Position numbers and translations under genes: made by a program. A stretch of DNA of 64,000 nucleotides from Metabacillus sediminilitoris (GTDB lineage: Bacteria; Bacillota; Bacilli; Bacillales; Bacillaceae), in assembly GCF_009720625.1 (NCBI RefSeq), contig NZ_CP046266.1, positions 3,295,501 through 3,359,500 on the forward strand, given 5' to 3'. Of the stretch, positions 1-9,088 are shown piece by piece; within the stretch, counting starts at the first letter, position 1, and each line of letters begins with the position of its first letter. Under the pieces are notes generated by a model, which was not told the DNA's origin, ran no database searches, and saw only the letters and a list, made by a program, of their open reading frames with translations.

Positions 1-1000
1 TGATTTTCTCCATCGAATCTATCAAGTCAATTTAAGTATTGATCAAACAGTCGAAAAATTACATACCTTTGATCAAAGCCAATCAACGGCATTGAATCCA
101 GTAGAACAAGATATCCAAAAGATGAACCTATATATTCAGCATATTCAACAAGCCTTTCAAGCGAAGGACCTTTCAATTGAAACATACAACCCAGAAGGAA
201 CAATCGACACAAGCATCATGACGAACACATCTCTATTGGCCAATCATCCACGAGTTGAAGCAAATGGTGTTGAGACGACACATCTCTTTCAAGGCATGAA
301 TGCTGAATGGGATCCCACACAAACATTAGGTTTTAATTTTAATGATTGGAAAGAAAAGCCGATCAATGCCTTCGCAAGTTTGGGTGGACTTGTCGCAACC
401 GCATATGAGTCATCAAAAGATGTAAGGCTTGCAGGCCAAGGCTTTGGGGTAAGCAGAACAACGAGAGTAACCGCCCAAGGGAAGGAAAAAGTTGTCTTAA
501 AGGTTACCCGCCCTGATTTAGTAGGTCTACGAAAAAAGACGTATTCTGGTCCTAACGCAACAAACTTATCAAGATTATATAAATATGTTGATCCAGCAAC
601 AAAGGTAAAGGATTCATTTAAGTGGGCAAGTAATAAATTAGGGTATATCGGTGTAGGTGTAACAGTTGCTGGAGATATTGTCCACGGTGTACAAAACAAC
701 CAAAAAGCAAGCGAAATTGCTGGAAATGTAACCGGTGATGTTGTCGTTGCCGGTGCTTCCATTGCAGCCTCTGCCGCTGCCGGAGCAAAAGTAGGTGCAC
801 TAGTCGGAACTGTTGGCGGTCCAGTTGGCGTAATAGCCGGAACAGCTGTTGGTGCAGTAGCTGGAATTGCCGTTTCTACCCTGCTAAGTGATTTTAAATT
901 TATGGATGTCGACAATGATGGCAAATCTGATTCTGTCGGCGACGCAATCAAAAAAGGAACGACAGCTTTAATAGATAAAGTTGGTTCTTGGTTTGATTGA
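1..1000 (+). CDS. LXG-type polymorphic toxin, C-terminal part (5' end outside window)
   Basis: The reading frame is open from base 2, so the gene begins upstream and only about 332 C-terminal residues are visible. The first residues look like the helical end of an LXG/WXG secretion domain. After a linker comes a hydrophobic, glycine/alanine-rich stretch (about bases 640-890) with many GxxxG-type spacings (for example GAKVGALVGTVGGPVG), then an amphipathic tail ending in GSWFD. Glycine-zipper tails of this kind occur in membrane-permeabilising LXG toxins exported by type VII secretion (TelE is the known example). The following gene encodes a multi-pass membrane protein, which fits an immunity partner. 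Toxin activity is inferred from architecture and neighbours; the LXG motif itself is not in the window. Confidence 0.7.
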   Translation, partial: DFLHRIYQVNLSIDQTVEKLHTFDQSQSTALNPVEQDIQKMNLYIQHIQQAFQAKDLSIETYNPEGTIDTSIMTNTSLLANHPRVEANGVETTHLFQGMNAEWDPTQTLGFNFNDWKEKPINAFASLGGLVATAYESSKDVRLAGQGFGVSRTTRVTAQGKEKVVLKVTRPDLVGLRKKTYSGPNATNLSRLYKYVDPATKVKDSFKWASNKLGYIGVGVTVAGDIVHGVQNNQKASEIAGNVTGDVVVAGASIAASAAAGAKVGALVGTVGGPVGVIAGTAVGAVAGIAVSTLLSDFKFMDVDNDGKSDSVGDAIKKGTTALIDKVGSWFD

Positions 1001-1055
1001 TAAAGTTGGTTCTTGGTTTGATTGATAAAGTTGGTTCTTGGTTTGATTGATAAAG
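974..1055 (+). repeat. Three tandem 25-bp units across the toxin stop codon
   Basis: A 25-bp unit beginning GATAAAGTTGG is present three times (974-998, 999-1023, 1024-1048), followed by a 7-base partial copy. The first unit encodes the last eight toxin residues (DKVGSWFD). Its stop codon TGA spans the unit 1/unit 2 junction. Because 25 is not a multiple of three the extra copies are out of frame, and they leave the protein end unchanged. Confidence 0.95.
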
Positions 1056-1161
1056 CAAGACTTATCAGGCTATTACGAGCAGTTACCCTTCCTCGAGTTA
1101 TCAAAGTCTTGAAATGAAGGCTTAACTGCCCGTTATTCTGCTATAAAATGAGGTGGACATA

Positions 1162-1863
1162 TTGAAAAAACAGCTAGATGAAATACATTTATCATACTTT
1201 AAATTACAGAGACCAAAAGAAAACAGAGGGAATATCCTTGTCTTCTTTCTCATTTTCTTAGACTTGTTAGGTCTTTTGCCATTAGTAAGCGTACCCTTTT
1301 CCTATCCATTTTTTCTTGCAGCGATCATTCCAGCAGTGATCCTCCATCTCTGGGCGATCATTTATATCATCGCACCGTATCGTTTTGAACATTCCTATTA
1401 TTTATTTTTTGGTGTATACGGAATCGTCAATACGTACGTCTTTTTCCTTACAACCCAAAAATTGCTCTATGCCAATATTCGAGTCGAAGGAAGCATGTCC
1501 TTTATAATTGGATTCCTGATCTTTGTTGGGTTAATTATCACCATGAATATCATCAATGTAAAAGCCTTGCATTCTGGTACATATGCTGCGCTGCAAAAGA
1601 AAGGAAATACAATGAATATATCAAAAGCCATGTCTGCTGCTGGTATTGGGTATGTTCTCTCCCAAATCATCCTGACATTTGTTTTTAGCGAAGAGCTGAA
1701 AATATTGATATTCACATGTTTGTTAGCAATCATTTCCATTTTAACAGCTTATTTTTCAATTTTTATTCACCGTTATTTTTATATGAATAAGCATAAAGAC
1801 AAACTCAAGCAAGTCTATCCTGAGTTCGGATTACCGAAAAAAAGCCGCAGAATGTCTGCCTAG
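1162..1863 (+). CDS. Multi-pass membrane protein, probable immunity protein for the LXG toxin
   Basis: About 233 residues with roughly six hydrophobic segments and a basic tail (KKSRR). A TTG start at 1162 is chosen because GAGGTGG (1150-1156) sits five bases upstream; a GTG at 1153 would overlap that site. It lies 160 bp after the toxin gene on the same strand. Known pore-forming LXG toxins are neutralised by membrane-embedded immunity proteins encoded directly downstream, which is the main reason for the call. I do not recognise the family by sequence, so the immunity role is inferred from position and topology only. Confidence 0.5.
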   Translation: MKKQLDEIHLSYFKLQRPKENRGNILVFFLIFLDLLGLLPLVSVPFSYPFFLAAIIPAVILHLWAIIYIIAPYRFEHSYYLFFGVYGIVNTYVFFLTTQKLLYANIRVEGSMSFIIGFLIFVGLIITMNIINVKALHSGTYAALQKKGNTMNISKAMSAAGIGYVLSQIILTFVFSEELKILIFTCLLAIISILTAYFSIFIHRYFYMNKHKDKLKQVYPEFGLPKKSRRMSA

Positions 1864-1896
1864 AAAAGCAATCAATCTTCATGAGGAGGAATAACG

Positions 1897-2688
1897 TTGA
1901 CATATCAATTATCAAACAAAGATATCTATATACTAATGAACATGTTAGGTGCAAAAACGTTAATTGGCTTATCATATCCCTTTTCAGGTCAAGATCCTCG
2001 TCAATTTGATATTGAACAGGAAATCACCTTTAGAAAATTGCATCAGCTTGGCTTAGTAGACTTGGTTAGCGGAGAGCTCTCGTTTAATGATGAATTTATC
2101 GAGGCAATGTGGGTCATAGCCAGATCAAATGTCGTGGTAGAAATGGTGTTGGATGAACATGAAAAAACACTCTTCTATTTTAGTGATCATCAAGTCATTG
2201 AATGTACCCGATTACATGAAAATCAATTAGCCATTACAATACTTGGGAAACCTGATGAAACATGGAATGACATCATACTTCCTCGAATGCTAAAAGGAGT
2301 AGAAAATCTTCCTGTTCAGACTACACAACATTTGCTCATCTCCCCTGCCGATTATAAAAAATATGTTCAAGATCATAAAATTGATCATCTCGAACAAATT
2401 GAAGAAACCAACAGATTAGAGACTTGTAGTGTAATCGTAAAACAATTTCACAAGGCCATTCAAAGGAAAATTCATAACCAACGTTTGATGATGTTTTATC
2501 AGCGCAATGACCAATGGAATGTGGAAGGTATTCATGTTCTCACATCACCTTCTTATAACTGGGTGTTGCGCATGATCCAGCATGAACATGACGAGTGGCT
2601 TGAAGCGAGACAAGCATCTGGTGCCGATATTGTAAAAGAGATTGTTGATGTCATTGCAAGGGTGAAAAATGAGCCTGGATCTTTATAG
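1897..2688 (+). CDS. Uncharacterised soluble protein of the LXG locus, possibly EspG-like chaperone
   Basis: A 263-residue protein with no signal peptide or membrane segment. TTG start at 1897 with a strong GAGGAGG site. It follows the putative immunity gene by 33 bp and is probably co-transcribed with it. The N-terminal layout (short helices, a conserved-looking LGLVDL turn, then alternating strands and a helical C-terminus) recalls the EspG/EsaE-type proteins that escort ESX/type VII substrates. That resemblance is an impression rather than a recognised motif. It could equally be a second immunity factor or an unrelated adaptor. Confidence 0.35.
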   Translation: MTYQLSNKDIYILMNMLGAKTLIGLSYPFSGQDPRQFDIEQEITFRKLHQLGLVDLVSGELSFNDEFIEAMWVIARSNVVVEMVLDEHEKTLFYFSDHQVIECTRLHENQLAITILGKPDETWNDIILPRMLKGVENLPVQTTQHLLISPADYKKYVQDHKIDHLEQIEETNRLETCSVIVKQFHKAIQRKIHNQRLMMFYQRNDQWNVEGIHVLTSPSYNWVLRMIQHEHDEWLEARQASGADIVKEIVDVIARVKNEPGSL

Positions 2689-2808
2689 TTATTTTTATTT
2701 CAAGTTCATTCAGCATGTTCTAAAAAAATGACTGCTTTCTTACAACTTTGATAGAGAACAGTTCCTTTTTTGTTTAAGACTAATTTTGCATAAAATATTC
2801 GTTGGATA

Positions 2809-2848
2809 ATAAAAAACTACTCTCTTTATTAAGCTTAAAGAGAGTAGT
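2809..2848 (-). terminator. Rho-independent terminator of the SpoIID-like gene
   Basis: A perfect 12-bp stem (ACTACTCTCTTT at 2816-2827 pairing with 2837-2848) with a 9-nt loop. On the minus strand it is followed by a run of six T. Confidence 0.85.
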
Positions 2849-2864
2849 GCACATACATATTTTT

Positions 2865-5081
2865 TTACTTAATCTCGCTAATATATTTTGAATAAACATA
2901 ACCTTTCGTTTTGCCATATTGGATATAAGTCCATGAACCGCTTTTACTTATTACGGTAACTGTGTAATTCTTTTGGAGTTTTGCTAATGTTTTAGAACTA
3001 GTCGAAGCTTTTTGTTTAAGTAACACATTGTTTACATTTATTTTTCCTGTTTGCACCTTGTATAAAGTAAAATTTCGTGTTACTGAAGAGATATTCCCTG
3101 ATAAATCCTTTGTCGTAATTCCAAAAACATAAGCCCCGTTTGATATAGAAGCCACATTCCATGTAATTGTATTGTTACCTGATGACTTCTTCACCTGATT
3201 TTGCAGAGTCTGAATGATTTTCCCCTTAGAATTTTTCACATAAATTGTTACATATGATGATTCGTTAATAGAATACGCGAATGACACTTTTTTTGTACTG
3301 TTATTGAGCGTTGCTGCAACATTCTTGATGATTGGTGCGGTCTTATCTTTTATGACAACAGTAGGTTTATTTACTGTAAATGGATGTGCTGCTGAGGATG
3401 TATTTCCTGTTAAATCAGTTGTAATGATTCCGAAAATATATCCACCGTTTGATACGGATGAAACATCCCAAGTTACGGTATATTTTCCAGTATTCTTTTT
3501 AATCTGCTTTTCAAGTTCCTTTATAATGGTTCCATTTGAATTTTTCACATATACAGTTATATCAGAATTTTCATTGACAGAATAAGTTAAGGACACTTTT
3601 TTGGTATTGTTATTATAATTATAGGAAGACGCAACATCTTTGATGATCGGTGCTGTTTTGTCTTGAATTGGTTGAGGTGTTACTGGTGTCTGTGTTTTTG
3701 AATCCACATAAAGCTCAGCTTCATTTTGCGATTCTTGTATTGCCGTTGGTTGATTTACTTCTTCGATTGTTGATGGACTTTCAACTTTTGTAGATGGTTC
3801 GTACATTTTTGTTATCGAAATTCCTGTGTAATAAAACTTTAGAATTTCCTCGTAGCTTTTTCCTGCATCAGCCATATCCTTTGCTCCCCACTGACTCATG
3901 CCGACACCATGTCCATCGCCTTGCCCCTCGACAGTAACAATGTTATTTTCTGTCTTCATTTCTTTTATTAAATAACTCAACATAACACGATTACCAATCA
4001 TCGCACGAATTTTTGATGCACTTACATCTGAAAACGATAGTTGTTGAGGAATTAATTTACCATCAGCATCTACCTTGTCTTTCACTAAAAAGTTTACAGT
4101 GATCGATCCCTTGTTAATACGACCGCCAGAGCCAGTATTATGAAGAGAAAATTCAGGGATAGACATAATTTTGATATCTTTGTTTGCATAACCGTTGTTG
4201 TTTAACCACAACTTAAGATTAGACGATATTCCTGCATTCACTTCTTTTGTTGAAGACCACCATTCTCCTGATTTAGCTAAATCTTTTGTCGTTAAATCAA
4301 TTTGTGTCTTATTAAAAGAAAAACTCCAAACCGTTTTTGGATCATAATCGTCTTTCTTAATCGTTAAATATGGAACTGCCGTATTTCCCCAAGCATTTGC
4401 ATTACTTTCTGTCGTTCCTCCGTTGCTTGCCGAATATACAGCATCTATTAAACGACCATTATATTTAAGGACTTGTCCTTTTGTATCATCAACTGCCTTT
4501 GTTGTGTTTGGTGTCCAAATATATCCACCATATACTTGATATGAGATTGTATCATTAATGATACCGCGGTTAATATAGCTCATTGCATACGTTCTTGCAG
4601 CTACTGCTTGTGTTTTTAAGGCTTCGACATTCCAAGAAGGATACATTTCAATTGGAACAACACCTTTTAAATAATTTTCCATATACACCGCGTTAATCGG
4701 ACGTACAAATTGATTATTTTCGATAATAAAATCAAAGCTGCCTAAATACAAACGGTTATTGATTGAAAGTTGTGATCTGGATTGTATTGGTTGAGCAGAA
4801 AACGTTTCATATGAATTAAGGAGACTTCCATCTTTATATAAAGATAGTTTTCCATTCACTTGTTTTAATAGATATGATTGTCCTGATTTCAAAACAACCT
4901 TCTCATCATTTGTTACATAATCACCATTTGGCTTTAACGTGATTTCTGTTTTATTCCCTAAATAATTCAATAACTTTACTTTCACAATAGGTTCTAATTG
5001 TTGTGCATAAATATGACCAGTTGGAAGTAGAAAAGTGATAAACAAAGTAAAAACCATAATAAATAGAATGATTTTTTTCAT
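2865..5081 (-). CDS. SpoIID/LytB-domain cell-wall protein with Ig-like repeats and SH3 domain
   Basis: A 738-residue exported protein. The start is ATG at 5081, with GGAGGG upstream; it opens a signal peptide (MKKIILF, hydrophobic core, IYA). An upstream in-frame ATG at 5138 has no ribosome site. Residues about 100-440 are a SpoIID/LytB domain with its hallmark SASNGGTTES and GDGHGVGMSQWGA motifs. Two similar beta-rich repeats of about 90 residues (each starting TAPIIK) follow, and a bacterial SH3 domain closes the protein (residues about 680-738). SpoIID is a lytic transglycosylase that acts on denuded glycan in engulfment. This longer relative is more likely a vegetative or envelope wall hydrolase or amidase enhancer. 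It is monocistronic. Confidence 0.85.
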   Translation of the reverse strand: MKKIILFIMVFTLFITFLLPTGHIYAQQLEPIVKVKLLNYLGNKTEITLKPNGDYVTNDEKVVLKSGQSYLLKQVNGKLSLYKDGSLLNSYETFSAQPIQSRSQLSINNRLYLGSFDFIIENNQFVRPINAVYMENYLKGVVPIEMYPSWNVEALKTQAVAARTYAMSYINRGIINDTISYQVYGGYIWTPNTTKAVDDTKGQVLKYNGRLIDAVYSASNGGTTESNANAWGNTAVPYLTIKKDDYDPKTVWSFSFNKTQIDLTTKDLAKSGEWWSSTKEVNAGISSNLKLWLNNNGYANKDIKIMSIPEFSLHNTGSGGRINKGSITVNFLVKDKVDADGKLIPQQLSFSDVSASKIRAMIGNRVMLSYLIKEMKTENNIVTVEGQGDGHGVGMSQWGAKDMADAGKSYEEILKFYYTGISITKMYEPSTKVESPSTIEEVNQPTAIQESQNEAELYVDSKTQTPVTPQPIQDKTAPIIKDVASSYNYNNNTKKVSLTYSVNENSDITVYVKNSNGTIIKELEKQIKKNTGKYTVTWDVSSVSNGGYIFGIITTDLTGNTSSAAHPFTVNKPTVVIKDKTAPIIKNVAATLNNSTKKVSFAYSINESSYVTIYVKNSKGKIIQTLQNQVKKSSGNNTITWNVASISNGAYVFGITTKDLSGNISSVTRNFTLYKVQTGKINVNNVLLKQKASTSSKTLAKLQKNYTVTVISKSGSWTYIQYGKTKGYVYSKYISEIK

Positions 5082-5495
5082 ATTAAAATGTTTCCCTCCG
5101 AAACTATTAATTAAAGTCCAAATTACTTGGATAATCATATATTAATAGTTCGGTAATGACAATTATATTTTGTTCCCATTTACGGCTAAAACCTTGTTAA
5201 TTCAACACCTTGGTGGAATAATATTCCTCCATTTTATTCTCTATTTGAATTTTTACTATTATAGATTTTTTTCAGAAAACATTATAGTGCATTTCTTGAG
5301 TGAAATGCGCATTGGACAATCTTACATTACTAACTTATTTTCGATTCTTAATCAATTACGAATAATTTTAACAGTTTTTATACTGACCGCTTTTCTTCTC
5401 CCTTTTCATTTTTATTTTAGATTTTCTGAAGTGCCTTTAAGTAAAACTCCAATAAATAATTTTATAGCTTCATTCATCACTTACATGTATTTCCC
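5082..5495. other. Gene-poor stretch between SpoIID-like gene and IS remnant
   Basis: It should hold the minus-strand promoter of the SpoIID-like gene near 5100-5160. The plus-strand ORF at 5170-5502 has no ribosome site and a phenylalanine/isoleucine-rich translation typical of AT-rich spacer. I see no other feature; part of it may be decayed IS DNA. Confidence 0.5.
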
Positions 5496-5498
5496 CTC

Positions 5499-5787
5499 TT
5501 AAATCAAAACTTAGCTAAAGAAAAAGGCATTATCACAAGCATGTCCCGCAAAGGAAACTGCCATGATAATGCCGTCATAGAATCCTTTCACTCCTCGCTA
5601 AAGTCGGAAGGATTCAACACTCTAAGAAGAGCATCTATATCTAAAGTAGTGCAAATCGTAAATCAATACATGTATTATTATAATCAAATACGAAATCAGG
5701 CAAAACTAAACTACCTGTCTCCAATAGAATTTGGAGAACAGGTAGCTTAGGTGTTTTTTCTAAGTCTCATTTAGATGGGTCAGTTCA
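5499..5787 (+). mobile_element. Truncated IS3-family element (orfB 3' end plus right inverted repeat)
   Basis: Bases up to 5747 encode only the C-terminus of an IS3-type DDE transposase, including MSRKGNCHDNAVIESF with the catalytic Glu, and end LSPIEFGEQVA. The frame upstream of the ATG at 5541 still reads AKEKGI, so this is a relic and not a gene start. Bases 5763-5787 match the right end of the intact IS3 element at 41742-41766 at 18 of 25 positions. No left end or upstream DDE residues are present. It is non-functional. Confidence 0.85.
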
Positions 5788-5810
5788 CACATATCAGCCT
5801 TTTTTAAGGT

Positions 5811-6644
5811 TCATTTTATAAAAAAATCAGGATAATCTGTTACAATTCCATCCACTTTAGCAGCCATCAATAGCTTAATTGATTTTTTACTTTTAACTGT
5901 ATAGGGAAAAACTTTTATATGATGGGCATGAATTCTCTTCACTAACTTTTTAGTGACAAGTGCTTTATTAGGATTTATATAATGAACAAGTTTTGCCCAT
6001 TCTTTTAATTGGATATTTGAAACTCCCTGCACTTGATATTTCACTAGAAGTCCTAATGGAACATCTGGTACCAATTTATGGAATTTTTGCAACAATTTAA
6101 AATCGAATGACTGGACAATTAATTCATCATTTTGAGGACAATGCAGTTTGTATTTTTTTAGTTCAATAGCAAGTTTTTCAATAATATTGGGATATAAATG
6201 AGGATTTTTTATCTCGATTAATAGTCCGATCTTGCCTCTACATTCCTCAAATACTTCTTTAAGTGTCGGTATTTTTTCTCCAGAAAATTTTTGATGAAAC
6301 CAGCTTCCTGCATCAAGTCCTTTTAACTGCCGCGATGTAAGCTCCCGAACATCTCCATTACTATTTGTTGTTCTTGCAACATTTAAATCATGTATAACAA
6401 CAAGCTCCTGATCCTTTGACAATTGAACATCTAACTCTATGTAATCAGCCTCTAATTCAATTGCTTTTTTAAACGCAGCCATCGTGTTTTCTGGTGCATG
6501 TCCTGAAGCACCTCGATGAGCTACAATAATCATCTTTTTCATATCATTCATGTTATGTTGATCTTTTATTTTTTTTATTAGGGAAATGGATGGACTCATT
6601 TTGAATATTCTTCGGAAAGAATGCACCATAGAACTTACAATCAC
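5811..6644 (-). CDS. Glycerophosphodiester phosphodiesterase
   Basis: A 277-residue GDPD-family enzyme. The GTG start at 6644 is chosen because GGAGGAG lies six bases upstream; the longer ATG reading would include that site. The core begins at about residue 38 with HRGASGHAPENT, the signature catalytic/metal motif, then ELDVQ and VVIHD, and ends with GIVTDYP, as expected for a GDPD TIM barrel. It hydrolyses glycerophosphodiesters to glycerol-3-phosphate and an alcohol. No signal peptide is visible, so it is probably cytosolic, unlike secreted GlpQ. No other glycerol genes are nearby. Confidence 0.9.
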   Translation of the reverse strand: MIVSSMVHSFRRIFKMSPSISLIKKIKDQHNMNDMKKMIIVAHRGASGHAPENTMAAFKKAIELEADYIELDVQLSKDQELVVIHDLNVARTTNSNGDVRELTSRQLKGLDAGSWFHQKFSGEKIPTLKEVFEECRGKIGLLIEIKNPHLYPNIIEKLAIELKKYKLHCPQNDELIVQSFDFKLLQKFHKLVPDVPLGLLVKYQVQGVSNIQLKEWAKLVHYINPNKALVTKKLVKRIHAHHIKVFPYTVKSKKSIKLLMAAKVDGIVTDYPDFFIK

Positions 6645-6801
6645 TCGACTCTCCTCCATTCTTTACTATTAACCCAACAACTTTTTCATCTTTTGAGGTT
6701 TAAATATCTAGATAATAGGGAAATATTTAATTGTTTATTATTACAAAAAACATTGCCAGATTCAATTAATCTTATGGCAATAATGAAAGTGAGGTCTTTA
6801 A

Positions 6802-6939
6802 TTGACTACAGATGAACTGAACTCATATCAAAAGCTAGAAATTGCTAAATTAGTAAAAGAGGCTATGTTATCAGGTATTAGTAAGGAAGATTTCAAGAAA
6901 TTTATTGAAAAAAAGATTAATAATCAATCAACTAAATAA
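6802..6939 (+). CDS. SinI-like anti-repressor peptide (45 aa)
   Basis: TTG start at 6802 with AGTGAGGT upstream. The peptide begins MTTDELNSYQ; its core LEIAKLVKEAMLSGISKEDF has the pattern of the SinI/SinR dimerisation helix-turn-helix hook (compare EWVELMVEAKEANISPEEIR in SinI of B. subtilis). SinI binds and sequesters SinR, the master repressor of biofilm genes. No SinR-type DNA-binding gene is adjacent, so this is an orphan SinI-like peptide acting in trans, if it is functional. The family call rests on pattern matching of a short sequence. Confidence 0.6.
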   Translation: MTTDELNSYQKLEIAKLVKEAMLSGISKEDFKKFIEKKINNQSTK

Positions 6940-6988
6940 GAAAAAAACACTCACAAACAAAAGGATGTATTGACTTAGATTTTAAGGT

Positions 6989-7267
6989 TTATTTAATCCT
7001 TTTATAATGATCAATAAAGGACTGTGGATTTGTTCTCACTGTAAATGAATACATTCCTTTTGTTGTATGTAAATAAAGAAAACCCATTTCTTTTGAAAAA
7101 AATCGGTAGGATATATCTAAAACTTCATGTAATAAAAAGGAATCGTCAAATGTTATAACTTTTTCTTTAGACAATGTGATGTAGTGCACTTCTTCTTTAT
7201 GATATTGTGTATTATGTTCAATCATTCTTACTACTTTAATATATGGTATGTCAGCAATAATTTTCAC
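6989..7267 (-). CDS. Uncharacterised 92-aa protein
   Basis: GTG start at 7267 behind GGAGAG. The sequence alternates beta-strand-like segments (EEVHYITLSKEKVITF, GFLYLHTTKGMYSFTV) and ends with a helix SFIDHYKRIK. This suggests a small beta-rich fold, perhaps PH- or LytTR-like, but I recognise no family. There is no signal peptide or membrane segment. It is divergent from the nucleotidase gene, with about 210 bp between them. Confidence 0.6.
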   Translation of the reverse strand: MKIIADIPYIKVVRMIEHNTQYHKEEVHYITLSKEKVITFDDSFLLHEVLDISYRFFSKEMGFLYLHTTKGMYSFTVRTNPQSFIDHYKRIK

Positions 7268-7480
7268 ATTGTCTCTCCTTCATATACACTTCTGATAAGA
7301 ATGGCATTGTTTCTCTCACCTGTAAAACGATTGTACCATACTTCTTTATTGACTTTTTACTGTACAAACCCCTCTTATTACATATCCAATATAAACTTCA
7401 TTAAAACTTTACGTTTTATTTAATTAGGATTCATTTTTGACTGCTAAGCTTATCTTAAACCTAATAAGGAGGGAAAAAGC

Positions 7481-9034
7481 TTGGCTAAACAAAGAATAAT
7501 CATCCTGATTTGCTGTATTAGTTTTCTAGTAATCGGAACATCTGTTTATTCGGACAACACGAATAGGAATCTTGTAAACGTACAATTGCTTGGCTTAAAT
7601 GATTTTCACGGACAACTTAATACACATCAAGTTTTGTTTGGTCAAAAAGTCGGTGGTGCAGAATATGTAGCTGCATATCTTAAAAAATTTAAAAATGAAC
7701 AAAAGAACACACTGCTTGTCCATGCTGGTGACATGGTAGGTGCCAGCCCTCCTATTTCTTCACTATACAAAGATGAACCAACGATTGAGTATTTAAACCA
7801 GCTAAAGATAGATGTAGGGACTCTTGGTAATCATGAATTTGATGAAGGAGTTCAAGAAATGAATCGGCTTTTACAAGGTGATCAAGATAGCGGGTTTGAA
7901 GGGTCGAACACTACATATATTTCTGCAAATGTAATTGATAAAAAAACAAACGCTCAACTACTCCCGCCTTATGTTGTAAAAGAAATGAATGGGATAAAAA
8001 TCGGCTTTATTGGCGTTTTAACAACTGAAACAAACGATTATGTTATTTACAAAAATAGAGAACAAGTACATATTATTGATGAAGTTTCTGCTATTAATCA
8101 AGCGACAGAACAATTAATTAATAAGGGAGTAAAAGCAATTATTGTATTAGCACATGTTTCTGCAAAATCAAATGTGACGGGTGAGAGTCCAGAGAAAGCA
8201 ATGGTCAAAATGGCTCCACTTATTCATGATGAGGTAGATATAATCTTTACCGGCCATAGTCACACGTACGCTAATACAACTGTAGATAATAAATTAATTG
8301 TACAAGGCTACTCTTATGGAAAGGCAATTTCAAAAGTTCAACTTCAAATTGATTCCTTAACAGGAGAAATTGTAAGTAAGGATGCTACTATTCAATTGAC
8401 ATTACATAATTTAATTGATCCTGATAAGGAAACAATGAAACACATTTCAGCTTATGAAAAAAAGCTTACGCAAAGAAAAAATGAAGTAATTGCATCTATT
8501 CCGAAATCACTCTCTAGAAAAAAAGATAAAAACGGCTATTCACCACTTGCTGAAATGGTAGCAACGTCTATGATGGCAGAGATGGATACAGATATGGCAT
8601 TTACACATCATGGGGGAATTAGAATGAGTCTTCAAAAAGGAGAAATAACGGCTAGGGATATATATACTGTATTGCCTTTTAATCATAAAGTGGTAAAAAC
8701 GAGGCTAACAGGAAGCCAAATTAAAAAAGCCTTAGAACAACAATGGAAGAAAGATAGAGAAAACCTTCTTCAGCCTGCAGGGATTTCTTATTCAATTAAT
8801 CATGCTGCCAAAATTGGAGAAAAAATTCAAGATCTAAGTGATAAAAATGGTCATAAAATCGTTCCATCTAAGATTTATAGTGTGGCTATTAGTGATTATT
8901 TAGCATTTGGAGGTGATGGATTCACTTCTTTTAAAGCGGGTAAAATATTTGTAACAGGATCTTTACTTAGAGATAGTTTTGCAGACTTCTTAGCTAGTGA
9001 AAATTCTAATAATAAGTCTTACGCTTCTCAATGA
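7481..9034 (+). CDS. Secreted 5'-nucleotidase / metallophosphoesterase (UshA type)
   Basis: 517 residues starting at TTG 7481 (GGAGGG eight bases upstream). An N-terminal hydrophobic segment is a likely signal peptide. The metallophosphatase domain carries LNDFHGQL, HAGDMVGASPP, LGNHEFDEG and GHSHTY metal-ligand motifs. The C-terminal 5'-nucleotidase domain (from about residue 320) contains AFTHHGGIRMSL and AFGGDGF, which bind nucleotide base and sugar. Family members release nucleosides and phosphate from nucleotides outside the membrane. There is no LPxTG sorting signal or second membrane anchor, so it is probably secreted freely. Confidence 0.9.
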   Translation: MAKQRIIILICCISFLVIGTSVYSDNTNRNLVNVQLLGLNDFHGQLNTHQVLFGQKVGGAEYVAAYLKKFKNEQKNTLLVHAGDMVGASPPISSLYKDEPTIEYLNQLKIDVGTLGNHEFDEGVQEMNRLLQGDQDSGFEGSNTTYISANVIDKKTNAQLLPPYVVKEMNGIKIGFIGVLTTETNDYVIYKNREQVHIIDEVSAINQATEQLINKGVKAIIVLAHVSAKSNVTGESPEKAMVKMAPLIHDEVDIIFTGHSHTYANTTVDNKLIVQGYSYGKAISKVQLQIDSLTGEIVSKDATIQLTLHNLIDPDKETMKHISAYEKKLTQRKNEVIASIPKSLSRKKDKNGYSPLAEMVATSMMAEMDTDMAFTHHGGIRMSLQKGEITARDIYTVLPFNHKVVKTRLTGSQIKKALEQQWKKDRENLLQPAGISYSINHAAKIGEKIQDLSDKNGHKIVPSKIYSVAISDYLAFGGDGFTSFKAGKIFVTGSLLRDSFADFLASENSNNKSYASQ

Positions 9035-9038
9035 TTTA

Positions 9039-9068
9039 CCCCCCCTTTAGGGGGATCCATTTTCTTCT
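9039..9068 (+). terminator. Possible terminator after the nucleotidase gene
   Basis: A C5/G5 stem (9041-9045 with 9050-9054) with a TTTA-type loop, followed by a T-rich but interrupted tract. It sits immediately after the stop codon. Confidence 0.45.
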
Positions 9069-9088
9069 CATTTTGAAATGGCTTTGTA

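Noticed and set aside
289..1104. 271-aa minus-strand ORF over the toxin gene
   Set aside because: Antisense to a clear coding frame, low-complexity Pro/Ala/Thr translation caused by the glycine-rich toxin codons, no ribosome site.
5170..5502. 110-aa hydrophobic plus-strand ORF
   Set aside because: No ribosome site, Phe/Ile/Tyr-rich translation typical of AT-rich spacer, no neighbour logic.
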